This document shows, in pieces, positions 1-8,738 of a DNA stretch of 64,000 bases. A model generated the notes under the pieces. The model was given only the letters and a program-made list of their open reading frames with translations. It had not been told where the DNA came from and did not search any database. This DNA is from Paenarthrobacter ilicis (lineage in GTDB: Bacteria; Actinomycetota; Actinomycetes; Actinomycetales; Micrococcaceae). The position numbers and the translations under genes are program-made. Position 1 is the first letter of the stretch, and every line of letters starts with the position of its first letter. The stretch is from positions 3,100,001 to 3,164,000 of the forward strand of contig NZ_JAFBCD010000001.1 of NCBI RefSeq assembly GCF_016907545.1, given 5' to 3'.

Positions 1-1
1 C

Positions 2-511
2 GGATACGACGCAACGTCCATGGGCATCCTGGCCGAGAACCTTGGGATCTCCAAGTCAGCCATCTACCACCACGTGCCGTCCAAGGGCGATCTCCTGAAG
101 CTCGCCCTGGACCACGCACTGGGCGGGCTGGAGGCGATCCTCGAGGAGCCGTCTGCTACCTCCGGGCCTGCCGATGCGCGTCTGGAGTTTGTGCTGCGGC
201 AGACCATTGCCGTGCTGGTGGACCGGCTGCCGTTCGTCACCCTGCTGCTGCGCCTGCGGGGCAACACCGAGATTGAACGCGATGCCCTGGAACGGCGGCG
301 CGCCTTCGACCACAAGGTGGCTGCCCTGATCTCCGCTGCTCGGGAGGATGGGTCCCTCCGGCAGGACATCGATCCCCGCACCGTCACAAGGCTGCTGTTC
401 GGCACCATCAACTCGATTGTGGAGTGGTACAAGCCCGGCGGCTCGCTGTCCCCGGAGAAGCTCGCGGACGACGTGATCACCATGGCGTTCGACGGCCTCC
501 ACACCACCTGA
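2..511 (+). CDS. TetR-family regulator, 5' truncated (PaaR-like)
   Basis: The open frame runs in from the window edge, so the true start and part of the DNA-binding domain are missing; the ATG at 20 is internal. The visible start has the end of a TetR helix-turn-helix (LAENLGISKSAIYHHVPSKGDLL), followed by about 130 residues of helical ligand-binding domain. It converges on paaZ and lies near two palindromes of the kind bound by PaaR, the TetR repressor that responds to phenylacetyl-CoA. That it represses the neighbouring paa genes is inferred from context. The stop codon runs directly into the first unit of a 32-bp-period repeat array. Confidence 0.85.
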   Translation, partial: GYDATSMGILAENLGISKSAIYHHVPSKGDLLKLALDHALGGLEAILEEPSATSGPADARLEFVLRQTIAVLVDRLPFVTLLLRLRGNTEIERDALERRRAFDHKVAALISAAREDGSLRQDIDPRTVTRLLFGTINSIVEWYKPGGSLSPEKLADDVITMAFDGLHTT

Positions 512-594
512 TCCCTCTCTCACATCCCCTCCCGTTTCCCCGGTTCCTCACTCACATCCCCACCCGCTTCCCCGGTTCCTCACTCACATCCCCA
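512..594 (+). repeat. 32-bp-period CUCUCACAUCCC array, copy 1 (3 units)
   Basis: Three units (TCCCTCTCTCACATCCCC, then two of CCTCACTCACATCCCC) have their CTCTCA/CACTCA cores at 517, 549 and 581, exactly 32 bp apart. The spacers are C-rich (for example CCCGCTTCCCCGGTT). The array begins at the base after the regulator's TGA. In the transcript of that gene it would be C-rich, G-poor and largely unstructured, like a Rho loading site. The rest of the roughly 300-base gap to paaZ holds only a hairpin and array 2. Confidence 0.8.
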
Positions 595-682
595 CCGCAC
601 TGCACGGACACAGCGCATTGACCGACCATCCCGGGTTGAACCCTTTACGCATCCGCTAGCAACTCAAAAGCCGACCTGAAAC

Positions 683-721
683 GACGAAACGCTTCTCCGG
701 CAACGGGAGAAGCGTTTCGTC
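683..721. terminator. Hairpin between convergent TetR gene and paaZ
   Basis: GACGAAACGCTTCTCC (683-698) pairs perfectly with 706-721, a 16-bp stem with a 7-base loop. There is no U-run on either side, so it is a weak intrinsic terminator at best. Its place midway between two convergent genes suggests a bidirectional transcription or decay barrier. Confidence 0.6.
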
Positions 722-764
722 TATTCGGCAACTACGTGCGGGAGGAACCTCGGAAACCCGACAT

Positions 765-810
765 TATGTGAGAGAGGGACGCCCCGGGAGCGGTGTGATG
801 TGAGAGAGGG
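765..810 (-). repeat. 32-bp-period array, copy 2 (2 units), after paaZ
   Basis: On the minus strand, the paaZ strand, the TAG stop is followed at once by CCCTCTCTCACATC, a G/C-rich spacer and a second TCCCTCTCTCACAT unit. The cores on the plus strand start at 768 and 800, 32 bp apart. The orientation relative to the gene is the same as in array 1. Confidence 0.8.
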
Positions 811-2910
811 CTACTTTTCGACGAGGGTGAGGACGTCGTAGGTGGCCACGATTTCGTCATTCTGGTTGGTCAGCACGGCATCCCAGGCAACCTCGCCGTA
901 CTCATCGGTTTCACGCGGCGTGATCTTCTTGGCGGTCAGGGTGACCCGGATGGAATCGCCGGCGGCTACAGGGGTGATGAAACGCAGGTTCTCCAGTCCG
1001 TAGTTGGCCAGGACGGGGCCCGGAGCGGGCTCAACGAACAATCCCGCAGCCCAGCTGAGCAGCAAATAGCCGTGGGCAACGATGCCCGGGAAGAACGGGT
1101 TGGCTTCCGCCGCTTCCTGGTTGGTGTGCGCATAGAAGGTATCGCCCGTGGAGTTTGCGAAGGCCGTGATGTCCTCCAGCTTCACTTCCCGGAGCTCGGA
1201 ACGCACGGCATCACCGATCCGCAACGTGGACAAGTGCTTCCGGAAGGGGTGCTCGCCTTCAGTTTCCACAGTGAAGTTTCGGTCCGCTCCCGTGTGCCAA
1301 ACACCAGTGACGGCGGTAAGCATGTTGGGCGAACCCTGGATCGCGGTGCGCTGCATGTGGTGCAGGACAGAGCGGATGCCACCCAGTTCCTCGCCACCGC
1401 CGGCGCGACCCGGCCCACCGTGGACCAGGTGCGGCACGGGCGAACCGTGGCCGGTGGACGAGCGGGCGTCCTCGCGGTTCAGCATGTGGACGCGACCGTG
1501 GTGGGCCGCGATTCCCAACACCAGTTCCTGCGCCACGGCGGGATCGTTGGTGCAGACCGAGGCAACCAGCGAGCCCGAACCCTTGGCCGCCAAGCGGATT
1601 GCATCGGCAATATCCGAGTATCCGATCACCGAGGAAACGGGACCGAAGGCCTCCAGCGAGTGCACTTCCTCAGCTTCCGCATCGGTCCAGCTCAGGAGGA
1701 CCGGAGACATGAACGCGCCATCTTCCACAACGCCCACGGCTCCCCCGACCGAGGTGACCGACGGCGAATCGAGAGATCCGTACGCAAGTTCCCCACCGGC
1801 GTCGAGCATTGACTGAACAGCAGCCCGAACGTCGGCGAGCTGATCGAGCGAGGCCAAAGCGCCCATGGTGACGCCTTCAGCGCGGGGGTCGCCGACCACA
1901 ACGCGCTCGTTAATGCGGGCTCCGACGGCGGCCGCGACGTCGGCGGTCAGCGCCTGGGGCACGATCACACGGCGAATCGCGGTGCACTTCTGGCCGGCCT
2001 TGACCGTCATCTCGGTGACGACCGATTTGATGAAAGCGTCGAATTCCGGCGTTCCAGGCACGGCATCGGGGCCAAGGATGGCGGCGTTGAGCGAGTCGGT
2101 CTCGGAGGTGAAACGGACTCCGCCCTGAACCACGTTGGGGTGGGACTTGAGGGACTTGGCCGTCGACGCCGAGCCGGTGAAGGACACGAGGTCGCGGTAG
2201 TCCAGCTCGTCCAGGAGCGTGCGGGCCGAACCTGAAATCAGCTGGAGGGCGCCGGCGGGAAGGATGCCGGATTCGATGATGGCCCGCACCGCAGCCTCAG
2301 CCACGTATCCGGTGGGCGTCGCGGGCTTCACAATGGTGGGAACGCCGGCCAGGAACGATGGCGCGAACTTCTCCAGCATGCCCCAGACGGGGAAATTGAA
2401 GGCGTTGATCTGCACAGCCACGCCCGGGATGCGGGTGTAGATGTGCTCGGCCACGAACGAGCCGTCCTTGGAAAGGGTCTCCATGGGACCATCCACGATC
2501 ACCTGCGAGTTGGGCAGTTCGCGCCGGCCCTTGGAGCCGAACGTGAAGAGAACGCCGATGCCGCCGTCAATATCGATCATGTTGTCGATCTTGGTGGCGC
2601 CGGACTGCAGCGACGATGCATACAGTTCCTGGCGGCGGCCGTTGAGGTACATGGCAAGCTCTTTGAGCTTGAGGGCGCGCTGGTGGAAAGTCAGCTTCCC
2701 GAGTTCAGTTTGGCCGGTGGTGCGGCCGTAATGTACGACGGCGGACAGGTCCAGCCCGTCTGTGCTGACGTTCGCCAGGAGTTCTCCAGTGCTGGCATCA
2801 CGGACCGGGACGGTCTTGGCATCCTGGCCGGGGGTCCACCAGGAATCCTGGACATAGCTGGGCACGGTGTCAACGGCTGTGGTTTCCGGGGCGACTGCAG
2901 TAGTGGTCAT
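811..2910 (-). CDS. paaZ: PaaZ, oxepin-CoA hydrolase / semialdehyde dehydrogenase
   Basis: This bifunctional ring-opening enzyme of aerobic phenylacetate degradation has a C-terminal MaoC-type hydratase domain that opens oxepin-CoA and an N-terminal aldehyde dehydrogenase domain that oxidises the resulting semialdehyde. I chose the ATG at 2910 (699 aa, starting MTTTAVAPE), preceded by GGAAGGA; the frame stays open 8 codons upstream. The ALDH domain fills about residues 1-530 with the catalytic cysteine near residue 309 in AGQKCTAIRR. The MaoC domain (about 545-699) carries TGDTFYAH and GIVAHGYL. Length matches E. coli PaaZ. A PaaR-like operator lies 60-85 bases upstream. The ring epoxidase genes (paaABCDE) and paaK are not in this window. 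Confidence 0.92.
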   Translation of the reverse strand: MTTTAVAPETTAVDTVPSYVQDSWWTPGQDAKTVPVRDASTGELLANVSTDGLDLSAVVHYGRTTGQTELGKLTFHQRALKLKELAMYLNGRRQELYASSLQSGATKIDNMIDIDGGIGVLFTFGSKGRRELPNSQVIVDGPMETLSKDGSFVAEHIYTRIPGVAVQINAFNFPVWGMLEKFAPSFLAGVPTIVKPATPTGYVAEAAVRAIIESGILPAGALQLISGSARTLLDELDYRDLVSFTGSASTAKSLKSHPNVVQGGVRFTSETDSLNAAILGPDAVPGTPEFDAFIKSVVTEMTVKAGQKCTAIRRVIVPQALTADVAAAVGARINERVVVGDPRAEGVTMGALASLDQLADVRAAVQSMLDAGGELAYGSLDSPSVTSVGGAVGVVEDGAFMSPVLLSWTDAEAEEVHSLEAFGPVSSVIGYSDIADAIRLAAKGSGSLVASVCTNDPAVAQELVLGIAAHHGRVHMLNREDARSSTGHGSPVPHLVHGGPGRAGGGEELGGIRSVLHHMQRTAIQGSPNMLTAVTGVWHTGADRNFTVETEGEHPFRKHLSTLRIGDAVRSELREVKLEDITAFANSTGDTFYAHTNQEAAEANPFFPGIVAHGYLLLSWAAGLFVEPAPGPVLANYGLENLRFITPVAAGDSIRVTLTAKKITPRETDEYGEVAWDAVLTNQNDEIVATYDVLTLVEK

Positions 2911-2970
2911 CGTCGACGGGTCCTTCCAAGGCACATGAAAGCGGCACGGTCACTGCTGGCTGGTGCCAAC

Positions 2971-2994
2971 ATTACTGACCGGCCGTTCGGTAAT
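2971..2994. promoter_or_regulatory. PaaR-like operator upstream of paaZ
   Basis: This is a 24-bp imperfect palindrome made of ATTACTGACCGG and CCGTTCGGTAAT. Read toward paaZ it contains ACCGAACGGCCGGT, which resembles the ACCGAnCGnnCGnT core upstream of the thiolase operon at 8651-8672. It lies in the paaZ promoter region and suits a TetR repressor. Binding by the regulator at 2-511 is inferred. Confidence 0.65.
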
Positions 2995-3052
2995 ATATAC
3001 AGCCTACATGAATGCCGGAAAGAGTGCAGCAGAATTTTGGGGATGCCGCGGG

Positions 3053-3163
3053 AAGTGAGAGAGGGACCCGCCAAACGCGACGGGACGTGAGAGAGGGACC
3101 CGCCAAACGCGACGGGATGTGAGAGAGGGACCCGCCAAACGCGACGGGACGTGAGAGAGGGAC
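3053..3163 (-). repeat. 32-bp-period array, copy 3 (4 units), after glycosyltransferase
   Basis: Four near-identical units have GTGAGAGAG cores on the plus strand at 3055, 3087, 3119 and 3151, exactly 32 bp apart. On the minus strand the glycosyltransferase TAG is followed by GTCCCTCTCTCACGTCCC. The spacer (CCCGTC, GCGTTT, GGCGGG) can fold as a 6-bp hairpin, so the RNA would alternate small hairpins and C/U-rich linkers. Spacers are the same within this array but differ from those of other arrays. Confidence 0.85.
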
Positions 3164-4165
3164 CTAGCGGGAGGTGAACTTCTTCGCCAGCAGCAGGGGC
3201 TTTTTGAGGAACTCCCCCACGCTGGTCCTGTCAATCACGGTCTGTCTCATGTCAGCGGCCGCATGGTTGAGGGCGTCCAGGCGCTCCAGAACGCGATCCA
3301 GCTTGTCATTGGTTTCGTCCAACCTCCGCTGCTGGGCCAGGATCAGTTCTTCCTGCCCGGCCAGTACTTGCGTGAGGTACAGCAGGGGGCCGAAGCCGTT
3401 TTGCGCCACCCCTTCGCGGAGGTGCTGGTCCCGGACCAGGGCGTCGTAGTGGGCGTGCTCCGCGGCCTTCGCAAAAATGCTGTTGCCATCATGACCCGCG
3501 GATTCAGGGCGCTGGGACCAGAAGGCCAGCGGTTCGCCGTCCAGGAATCCCACGCGGGCGTGGCTCAGGACGCGCAAATGGAACTCCCAGTCCCCCACCA
3601 CCGGCAGTTCCTCGTTGTAGTAACCCACGGCGTCATGGAGGCTGCGGCGGTACAGGAAGGAAATAGGGACGGCCCTGTTGATCTTCAGCATGTCCGCAAG
3701 GGTGATCTGGCGCATGTCCGCCCAGAAGATCTCCCGGCGAACCGGCTCGATGGCACCATCAACCAGTTCCTCGATGACGATCTCCGTCCGGACCATCACA
3801 CCGGTTTCCTCCGCCTGCGTGGGCTGATCGAGGTACGCAACGGTGCTGGCCAGGAAGTCGGGCGCCCAGAAGTCGTCGTCATCATGAATCACCACAAATT
3901 CGCCCGAACCCGCTTTCACGCCCGCGTTCGACGCCGCCTCCATGCCCACCGATTCCGGGTGGTGCAACGTGGTGATGCGGTTCCGCTCAACCTCGCTCCG
4001 CTGGGAGGTGAGGTGATCGACGTCGGCCGGGTTGCCGCCGTCGTTGACAATGACGAGCTCGAAATCCTGGAAGGTTTGACCGAAAATGTCATCCAACGCA
4101 CGGGCGAGGAAGACGGGGCGGTTCTTGGTTCGGGTCACAATGGTGACGCGGGCGCCATGGCTCAT
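3164..4165 (-). CDS. Family 2 glycosyltransferase
   Basis: This is a cytoplasmic GT-A fold glycosyltransferase of 333 aa. The N-terminus has the nucleotide-sugar motif VTIVTRTKNRP and VIVNDGG (about 39-44). HDDDDFW at 94-100 supplies the metal-binding aspartates. The last roughly 90 residues form a charged helical region with no obvious membrane span. No polysaccharide genes are adjacent, so donor and acceptor are unknown. The stop codon abuts repeat array 3. Confidence 0.8.
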   Translation of the reverse strand: MSHGARVTIVTRTKNRPVFLARALDDIFGQTFQDFELVIVNDGGNPADVDHLTSQRSEVERNRITTLHHPESVGMEAASNAGVKAGSGEFVVIHDDDDFWAPDFLASTVAYLDQPTQAEETGVMVRTEIVIEELVDGAIEPVRREIFWADMRQITLADMLKINRAVPISFLYRRSLHDAVGYYNEELPVVGDWEFHLRVLSHARVGFLDGEPLAFWSQRPESAGHDGNSIFAKAAEHAHYDALVRDQHLREGVAQNGFGPLLYLTQVLAGQEELILAQQRRLDETNDKLDRVLERLDALNHAAADMRQTVIDRTSVGEFLKKPLLLAKKFTSR

Positions 4166-4207
4166 GCGGTTCCATCCAGGGGTTTGGCAACAAGGGTGGG
4201 GAGTGGT

Positions 4208-4942
4208 TCAACTCTGCATGGTAGCAGCGCCGTGGCCGTCCACTTTGGAACGTATGGCTGCCAGTTCCGGGCCGCTGACACCATGTGCTGACAGGAACTG
4301 CCCGGGGTCCAGTGAATCGAGGAACGACTGGAGGCTGGACCGGCGCTGGGTCAGCAATTCTTCAAGCTCGGCGTCGGACAGGTAGGGGTCGTGGGCGTGC
4401 GGCGCGCCATGGGTGCGGTGCCTCTCGTTGATCCCCCTCGCGGCAAGCTCGTACCCGTGGATGATCTCCTCATTGCTGTACCCGGCCAGGCGCTGCAGCA
4501 TCAGTGCGATCACTCCGCTGCGGTCCCGCCCGGCAGAGCAGTGCACCACCACTTTGCCCGGAGAGGCCGCGATGGCCTTGAACACCGCGGCGATCTTGTC
4601 AGCGAACAAGTGCAGGTAGTCGGCGTACTGCTCCGGTTCCTTCAGGTAGTGCCCGAACAGCTCGGCGAACCGGCTGTGGTCCGGATCTTCCGTGGGGCAA
4701 TGGACGACGTCGATGCGCGCCATCACTGCATCCGGCACCTCGGAGTCTGACTCGCGCGGCGTCAGTTCCCGTGCGGCGCGGAGATCGATCACGGTGCGGA
4801 CGCCGTCGTCGTACATCTGCCGCCACCCGGTTTCAGTGACCCACTCATGGCGGCCCATCCGGTAGAGGTCACCGGCGATCCGCCAGGCATTGACGGCGCC
4901 GTCCCAGTGGATCCGTTGATGGGTGGAGGTGGTCTCATCCAT
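4208..4942 (-). CDS. Tyrosine/serine protein phosphatase (Y_phosphatase3 type)
   Basis: This dual-specificity type phosphatase is related to mycobacterial PtpB and fungal Siw14-like enzymes. The P-loop HCSAGRDRSG (CX5R) holds the nucleophilic Cys at about residue 135 of a 244-aa protein starting MDETTSTHQ at 4942. The frame is open for 20 further codons, but those look non-native. TVIDLRAARE near residue 50 is the family's upstream motif. The substrate, protein or phosphoinositide-like, cannot be told from sequence. It stands alone between unrelated genes. Confidence 0.8.
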   Translation of the reverse strand: MDETTSTHQRIHWDGAVNAWRIAGDLYRMGRHEWVTETGWRQMYDDGVRTVIDLRAARELTPRESDSEVPDAVMARIDVVHCPTEDPDHSRFAELFGHYLKEPEQYADYLHLFADKIAAVFKAIAASPGKVVVHCSAGRDRSGVIALMLQRLAGYSNEEIIHGYELAARGINERHRTHGAPHAHDPYLSDAELEELLTQRRSSLQSFLDSLDPGQFLSAHGVSGPELAAIRSKVDGHGAATMQS

Positions 4943-5068
4943 AAAACCAGCTAAGCACACCGGGCGCGGCAGGCACTGCCCACGCGCCAAGATCGTTGCC
5001 AACCCGCTATCGCGTCGCGGCCCAACAACGGAGTCGCGGGCAAGCGACGGATTTGCGGGCAGGCACCA

Positions 5069-5665
5069 CTACGCTCCGTACTTGGCCAACCGGTACTCCA
5101 AGCCGTTGCGCACCGCGGGCCACTCGTGCTCCAGGATGGAGAACACCACGGTATCCCGCAGCGCGCCGTCGGCAGACCGGGAGTGGTTGCGGAGCACACC
5201 GTCCTGCTTTGCCCCGAGCCGTGCAATTGCAGCCCGGGACTGATGGTTCAGGAAGTGGGTGCGGAATTCCACGGCCGGGCAGCCCAGGGTCTCAAACGCA
5301 TGCCGCAGGAGCAGCAGCTTGGAGTCCGGGTTGGTTCCCGTTCCCTGCGCAGACGCCGCATTCCAGGTGGAACCGATCTCCACGCGGGGTGTCACGGCGT
5401 CGATATTCATGTAAGTGGTCATGCCAATGAGTTTCCCCGTGGCGTTGGACCGCGTGGCGAAGGGCTGCATGGACCCCTTGCCGTGAAGGTCGAGGCGCCG
5501 CTGGATCTCCGCAGCCATGCCCTCGGGCGTGGGCACGGACGTGTACCAGAGCTTCCACAGATCGCCGTCGCGTGCCGCCTCAACCAGGCCGTCATGGTGG
5601 TCCTGGCTCAGCGGTTCCAAGGTAACGAGCCTGCCGGTGAGGGTGATGGGTTCAAAAGAAGTCAC
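5069..5665 (-). CDS. GNAT acetyltransferase, RimJ/RimL type
   Basis: The 198-aa protein begins FEPITLTGRLVTLEPLSQDHHDGLVEAA, typical of RimJ/RimL acetyltransferases. It has an acetyl-CoA region near residues 110-150 (GTGTNPDSKLLLLRHAFE) and the characteristic FRTHFLNHQSRAAIARLGA segment at about 155-170. Substrates in this family are protein N-termini or small amines; no specific one can be assigned here. It is separated from the downstream paaH-like gene by 26 bases. Confidence 0.82.
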   Translation of the reverse strand: MTSFEPITLTGRLVTLEPLSQDHHDGLVEAARDGDLWKLWYTSVPTPEGMAAEIQRRLDLHGKGSMQPFATRSNATGKLIGMTTYMNIDAVTPRVEIGSTWNAASAQGTGTNPDSKLLLLRHAFETLGCPAVEFRTHFLNHQSRAAIARLGAKQDGVLRNHSRSADGALRDTVVFSILEHEWPAVRNGLEYRLAKYGA

Positions 5666-5691
5666 CCGGCCAGCCTAACCGCCCGGAAGGA

Positions 5692-6573
5692 TCAGCCGTT
5701 CCAGTCGAAGAAGCCCTTGCCCGTCTTCCGGCCCAGCTCGCCGCGCGCTACTTTGTCCCGCAGGATCTGCGGCGGCGCAAACCGGTCGCCCAGGGTGGAG
5801 TGCAGGTATTCTGCGATGCCCAGCCGCACGTCCAGCCCCACAATGTCCGTGGTCTTCAACGGACCGGTGGGGTGCTTGTAGCCCAGCACCATCGCGGCAT
5901 CGATGTCTTCGGCAGACGCGACGCCTTCCTCCACCATGCGCATCGCCTCCAAGGCAATGGCAACGCCCAGCCGTGAGGACGCAAAACCGGGCGCGTCATT
6001 GACGACGACGGCGGTCTTGCCGAGTGCCTCGGTCCAGCTTTTCGCCGCTGCAGCGAGTTCGGGTGAGGTCTGTTGGGCCAGCACCACTTCGATCAGGGTG
6101 GAAGCAGGCACCGGGTTGAAGAAGTGCAATCCCACAAAGTTGGCAGGGCGCCGGAGTTCCTTGGCGAGGTCCGTCACGGAGAGCGAGGAAGTATTGGAGG
6201 CGAGGAACGCGTCCGCTGAGAGGTTGTCCTCCACGGCTTTCAGTGCCGTGACTTTGAGTTGGTAGTCCTCCGGCACGGCTTCCACCACCAGGCCGCAGTG
6301 GGTGAAGGATGCGTAGTCCGTGGAGGTGCTGAACCGTGCCATGGCTGCCTCGGGAGCCTCGCTCAGGGTTCCCCGTTCCGCGGATTTGGCCACGGCCTCG
6401 GCCACACGGCCTTGGGCACCGGCGGCTGCCTCGTGGTCACGTTCCACCACGATCACGGTGGCGCCCTTGGTGAGGAACGCGTGGGCGATCCCGGCACCCA
6501 TCCGGCCGCCGCCCAGGACACCGACTACGTGGGGCACTCCTGCAACGGGCGGGGTGGTGGATGTGGTGCTCAT
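5692..6573 (-). CDS. paaH: 3-hydroxyacyl-CoA dehydrogenase (PaaH-like)
   Basis: This NAD-dependent enzyme of 293 aa has a Rossmann motif GVLGGGRMGAGIAHAF near residue 17 and the family segments LASNTSSLSVTDLA and GLHFFNPVP. The C-terminus (KHPTGPLKTTDIVGLD, then GRKTGKGFFDW) matches short single-domain 3-hydroxybutyryl/3-hydroxyadipyl-CoA dehydrogenases. Its start overlaps the hydratase stop by four bases (ATGA), making it the last gene of the thiolase - hydratase - dehydrogenase operon. A PaaR-like operator before the operon supports 3-hydroxyadipyl-CoA as substrate; a role in general fatty-acid oxidation remains possible. Confidence 0.85.
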   Translation of the reverse strand: MSTTSTTPPVAGVPHVVGVLGGGRMGAGIAHAFLTKGATVIVVERDHEAAAGAQGRVAEAVAKSAERGTLSEAPEAAMARFSTSTDYASFTHCGLVVEAVPEDYQLKVTALKAVEDNLSADAFLASNTSSLSVTDLAKELRRPANFVGLHFFNPVPASTLIEVVLAQQTSPELAAAAKSWTEALGKTAVVVNDAPGFASSRLGVAIALEAMRMVEEGVASAEDIDAAMVLGYKHPTGPLKTTDIVGLDVRLGIAEYLHSTLGDRFAPPQILRDKVARGELGRKTGKGFFDWNG

Positions 6574-7382
6574 TTCTGGTTCCTGTCCTGGTCGGCAGCG
6601 GTTGCGCTGGAGGGGTCGGCGGCGGTTTTCGATGACTTCTTGTCCAGGAACGCCTGCATGCGGTCAAACTTTGCCTGGGATTCAAAGAGGATGCCCTGGG
6701 CCAGGGTGTCAATCAAAGGGTGGGCTTCGGCCGGTGCGTGGAAAACAGACTTGGTGATCCGCACGGCCAAGGGGTCCTGCCTGCCGATCCTGTCGGCCAG
6801 CTTGTGGGCGGCGTCCATCAGCTCCGGAGCCTCATGGATTTCGGTGATGAGGTTGATCCGCAGGGCTTCCTCGGCCCGCAGCACCGCCCCGGCCAGCAGG
6901 ATCTCCTTGGCTTTGGGTTCACCCACCAATTCCTTGAGGCGCCACGAGGCACCGGCGGCAGCGAGGATCCCCAACCCCGTTTCCGGGTTCCCAATGCGGA
7001 CACCGGGCGTTCCGATGCGGAAGTCCGCGGCATAGGCGAGCTCGGCCCCACCGCCCAGGCAGTAACCGTCCAACGCGGCAATAACGGGCATGGGCAACTT
7101 GGCGATGCGAACAAAGATGGTGGAGTTGATCCCCTGAAAGGCGTCGTCCCGGCGGCGTTCCCGCAGCTGTCCGATGTCCGCGCCGGAGGCAAACACTCCG
7201 TCCGTGCCGGCAATAATGAGGACTTTGGGATGCCGTTCCAGCTCGGCACATACTGCGTGCAGCTCATCAACCATGGTCTGGTCGATGGCGTTCCGGACGT
7301 CCGGCCTGTTCAGCAGGACTGTGAGCCGGTCCTCCCGTTCTTCCAGGAGCAGGGTGGTGAAGTCTTCCGGGTTCAGTGCCAT
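6570..7382 (-). CDS. Enoyl-CoA hydratase/isomerase (PaaF/PaaG-like)
   Basis: This crotonase-fold protein of 270 aa starts MALNPEDFTTLL at 7382. Its start shares one base with the thiolase TAA (TAATG), so I prefer it to the 16 codons of upstream open frame. Oxyanion-hole segments FASGADIGQL and DGYCLGGGAELAYA are intact. In phenylacetate breakdown PaaF hydrates 2,3-dehydroadipyl-CoA and PaaG isomerises the ring epoxide; which one this is cannot be settled by eye. It is tightly coupled to thiolase and dehydrogenase. Confidence 0.85.
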   Translation of the reverse strand: MALNPEDFTTLLLEEREDRLTVLLNRPDVRNAIDQTMVDELHAVCAELERHPKVLIIAGTDGVFASGADIGQLRERRRDDAFQGINSTIFVRIAKLPMPVIAALDGYCLGGGAELAYAADFRIGTPGVRIGNPETGLGILAAAGASWRLKELVGEPKAKEILLAGAVLRAEEALRINLITEIHEAPELMDAAHKLADRIGRQDPLAVRITKSVFHAPAEAHPLIDTLAQGILFESQAKFDRMQAFLDKKSSKTAADPSSATAADQDRNQK

Positions 7383-8608
7383 TACACGCCTTCCAGCAGC
7401 ATCGCGGTGCCCTGGCCCACGCCAATGCACATGGTGGCCAGGCCCAGCTTGGGACCTGCTGCGGAAGCCAGTTCGCGTTCCATGCGGCCCAGCAGCGTGA
7501 TGGCTATCCTGGAGCCGCTGGAACCGAGAGGGTGACCCAAACTGATGGCGCCGCCGTCGTTGTTCACAATGTCCGGGTTCAACCCAAGGCGACGCATGCT
7601 GGCCAGTGACTGTGTGGCGAAAGCTTCGTTCAGCTCAACGGCACCAAGCTTGTCCACGGTGAGGCCCGTGCGTGCCAGGATCTTCTGGGTGGCCGGGACA
7701 GGGCCGATCCCCATGATTTCCGGTTCGCAGCCTGCCGAGGCACCATCAACGATCCGCGCACGGGGCGTCAGTCCGAACTTCTTGATGGCGGCCTCGGACG
7801 CGACGATGATGGCGGAGGCGCCGTCGTTCAGGGTGGAGGAGTTGCCGGCCGTCACCACGGAGCCGCCGGCCACCACGGGACGGAGGCCCGCCAGGACATC
7901 CATGGTGGTCCCCAGGCGTGGGCCTTCATCGGTGTCCACCACGGTTTCCGCTTTCCGGGTCTTGACAGTGACCGGAACAATTTCGTCCGCGAACCGGCCT
8001 CCGGCGATGGCAGCCAGCGCACGTTCGTGGGAGCGCACGGCGAAGGCATCGGCATCTTCGCGGGAGATCCCGTCCACGCGGGCCACCTCCTCTGCGGTTT
8101 CCGGCATGGAGTACGTCATCTTGCCATCCCGGGAGAGCCCGCCCTTGGAGAACAGCGGGTTGGTGAAGCGCCAGCCAATGGAGGTATCGAAAATCTGGCC
8201 GGGCTTGGCGAAGGCTGTTGCGGGCTTCTCCTGGACCCACGGCGCGCGGCTCATGGATTCGACGCCACCGGCAACCACAATGTCCGCAGCACCGGATTTG
8301 ATCATCTGGCTGGCCATGATGATGGCGCTGAGCCCTGACGCGCAGAGCCTGTTCACGGTGATCCCGGGAATGTGGAGCGGGAGGCCCGCCAGGATGGTGG
8401 CCATCCGGGCCACATTCCGGTTTTCCTCGCCTGCGCCGTTGGCGTTGCCCAGGATGACCTCATCGATGGAGTCGGGATCGACGCCGGCACGCGCCACCGC
8501 TTCCCGGACCACCAAAGCTGCGAGGTCGTCCGGACGGACGGAGGACAGCGCTCCACCGTAGCGACCGACAGGCGTGCGTGCGCCGCCAACAAGAAAAGCC
8601 TCGACCAT
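7382..8608 (-). CDS. paaJ: Acetyl-CoA acyltransferase (beta-ketoadipyl-CoA thiolase type)
   Basis: This thiolase of 408 aa starts MVEAFLVGGARTPVGRYGG at 8608 behind a GAAGGA site; the frame runs 42 codons further up but crosses the promoter. The nucleophilic cysteine lies in VNRLCASGLSAI near residue 90. NEAFA and GHPLGSSGSRI are present, and CIGVGQGTAM gives the C-terminal cysteine. In the phenylacetate pathway it would cleave 3-oxoadipyl-CoA to succinyl-CoA and acetyl-CoA. It is the first gene of a three-gene operon with overlapping starts and has a PaaR-like operator about 45 bases upstream. The symbol is assigned from context; a general fatty-acid thiolase is the alternative. Confidence 0.82.
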   Translation of the reverse strand: MVEAFLVGGARTPVGRYGGALSSVRPDDLAALVVREAVARAGVDPDSIDEVILGNANGAGEENRNVARMATILAGLPLHIPGITVNRLCASGLSAIIMASQMIKSGAADIVVAGGVESMSRAPWVQEKPATAFAKPGQIFDTSIGWRFTNPLFSKGGLSRDGKMTYSMPETAEEVARVDGISREDADAFAVRSHERALAAIAGGRFADEIVPVTVKTRKAETVVDTDEGPRLGTTMDVLAGLRPVVAGGSVVTAGNSSTLNDGASAIIVASEAAIKKFGLTPRARIVDGASAGCEPEIMGIGPVPATQKILARTGLTVDKLGAVELNEAFATQSLASMRRLGLNPDIVNNDGGAISLGHPLGSSGSRIAITLLGRMERELASAAGPKLGLATMCIGVGQGTAMLLEGV

Positions 8609-8650
8609 GAGAACATCCTTCGCAAAAGTGAAAGGGCCGGCGCGGAATAA

Positions 8651-8672
8651 TATACCGACCGTTCGTTCTATA
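8651..8672. promoter_or_regulatory. PaaR-like operator upstream of thiolase operon
   Basis: TATACCGACCGTTCGTTCTATA shares ACCGAnCGnnCGnT with the paaZ operator at 2971-2994. It overlaps an AT-rich stretch that probably contains the -10 element of the thiolase operon. It links the operon to the same regulator as paaZ. Confidence 0.62.
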
Positions 8673-8738
8673 AAGATTACACGGCAGGGCGGGCCGGTCA
8701 ACAGATGACGACACCTGCCGGCCCGCGCCCACATCGCA

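Noticed and set aside
3053..3163. CRISPR-like array with regular 32-bp period
   Set aside because: The whole 32-bp unit repeats, so there are no unique spacers; units are too short, and no cas genes are in the window.
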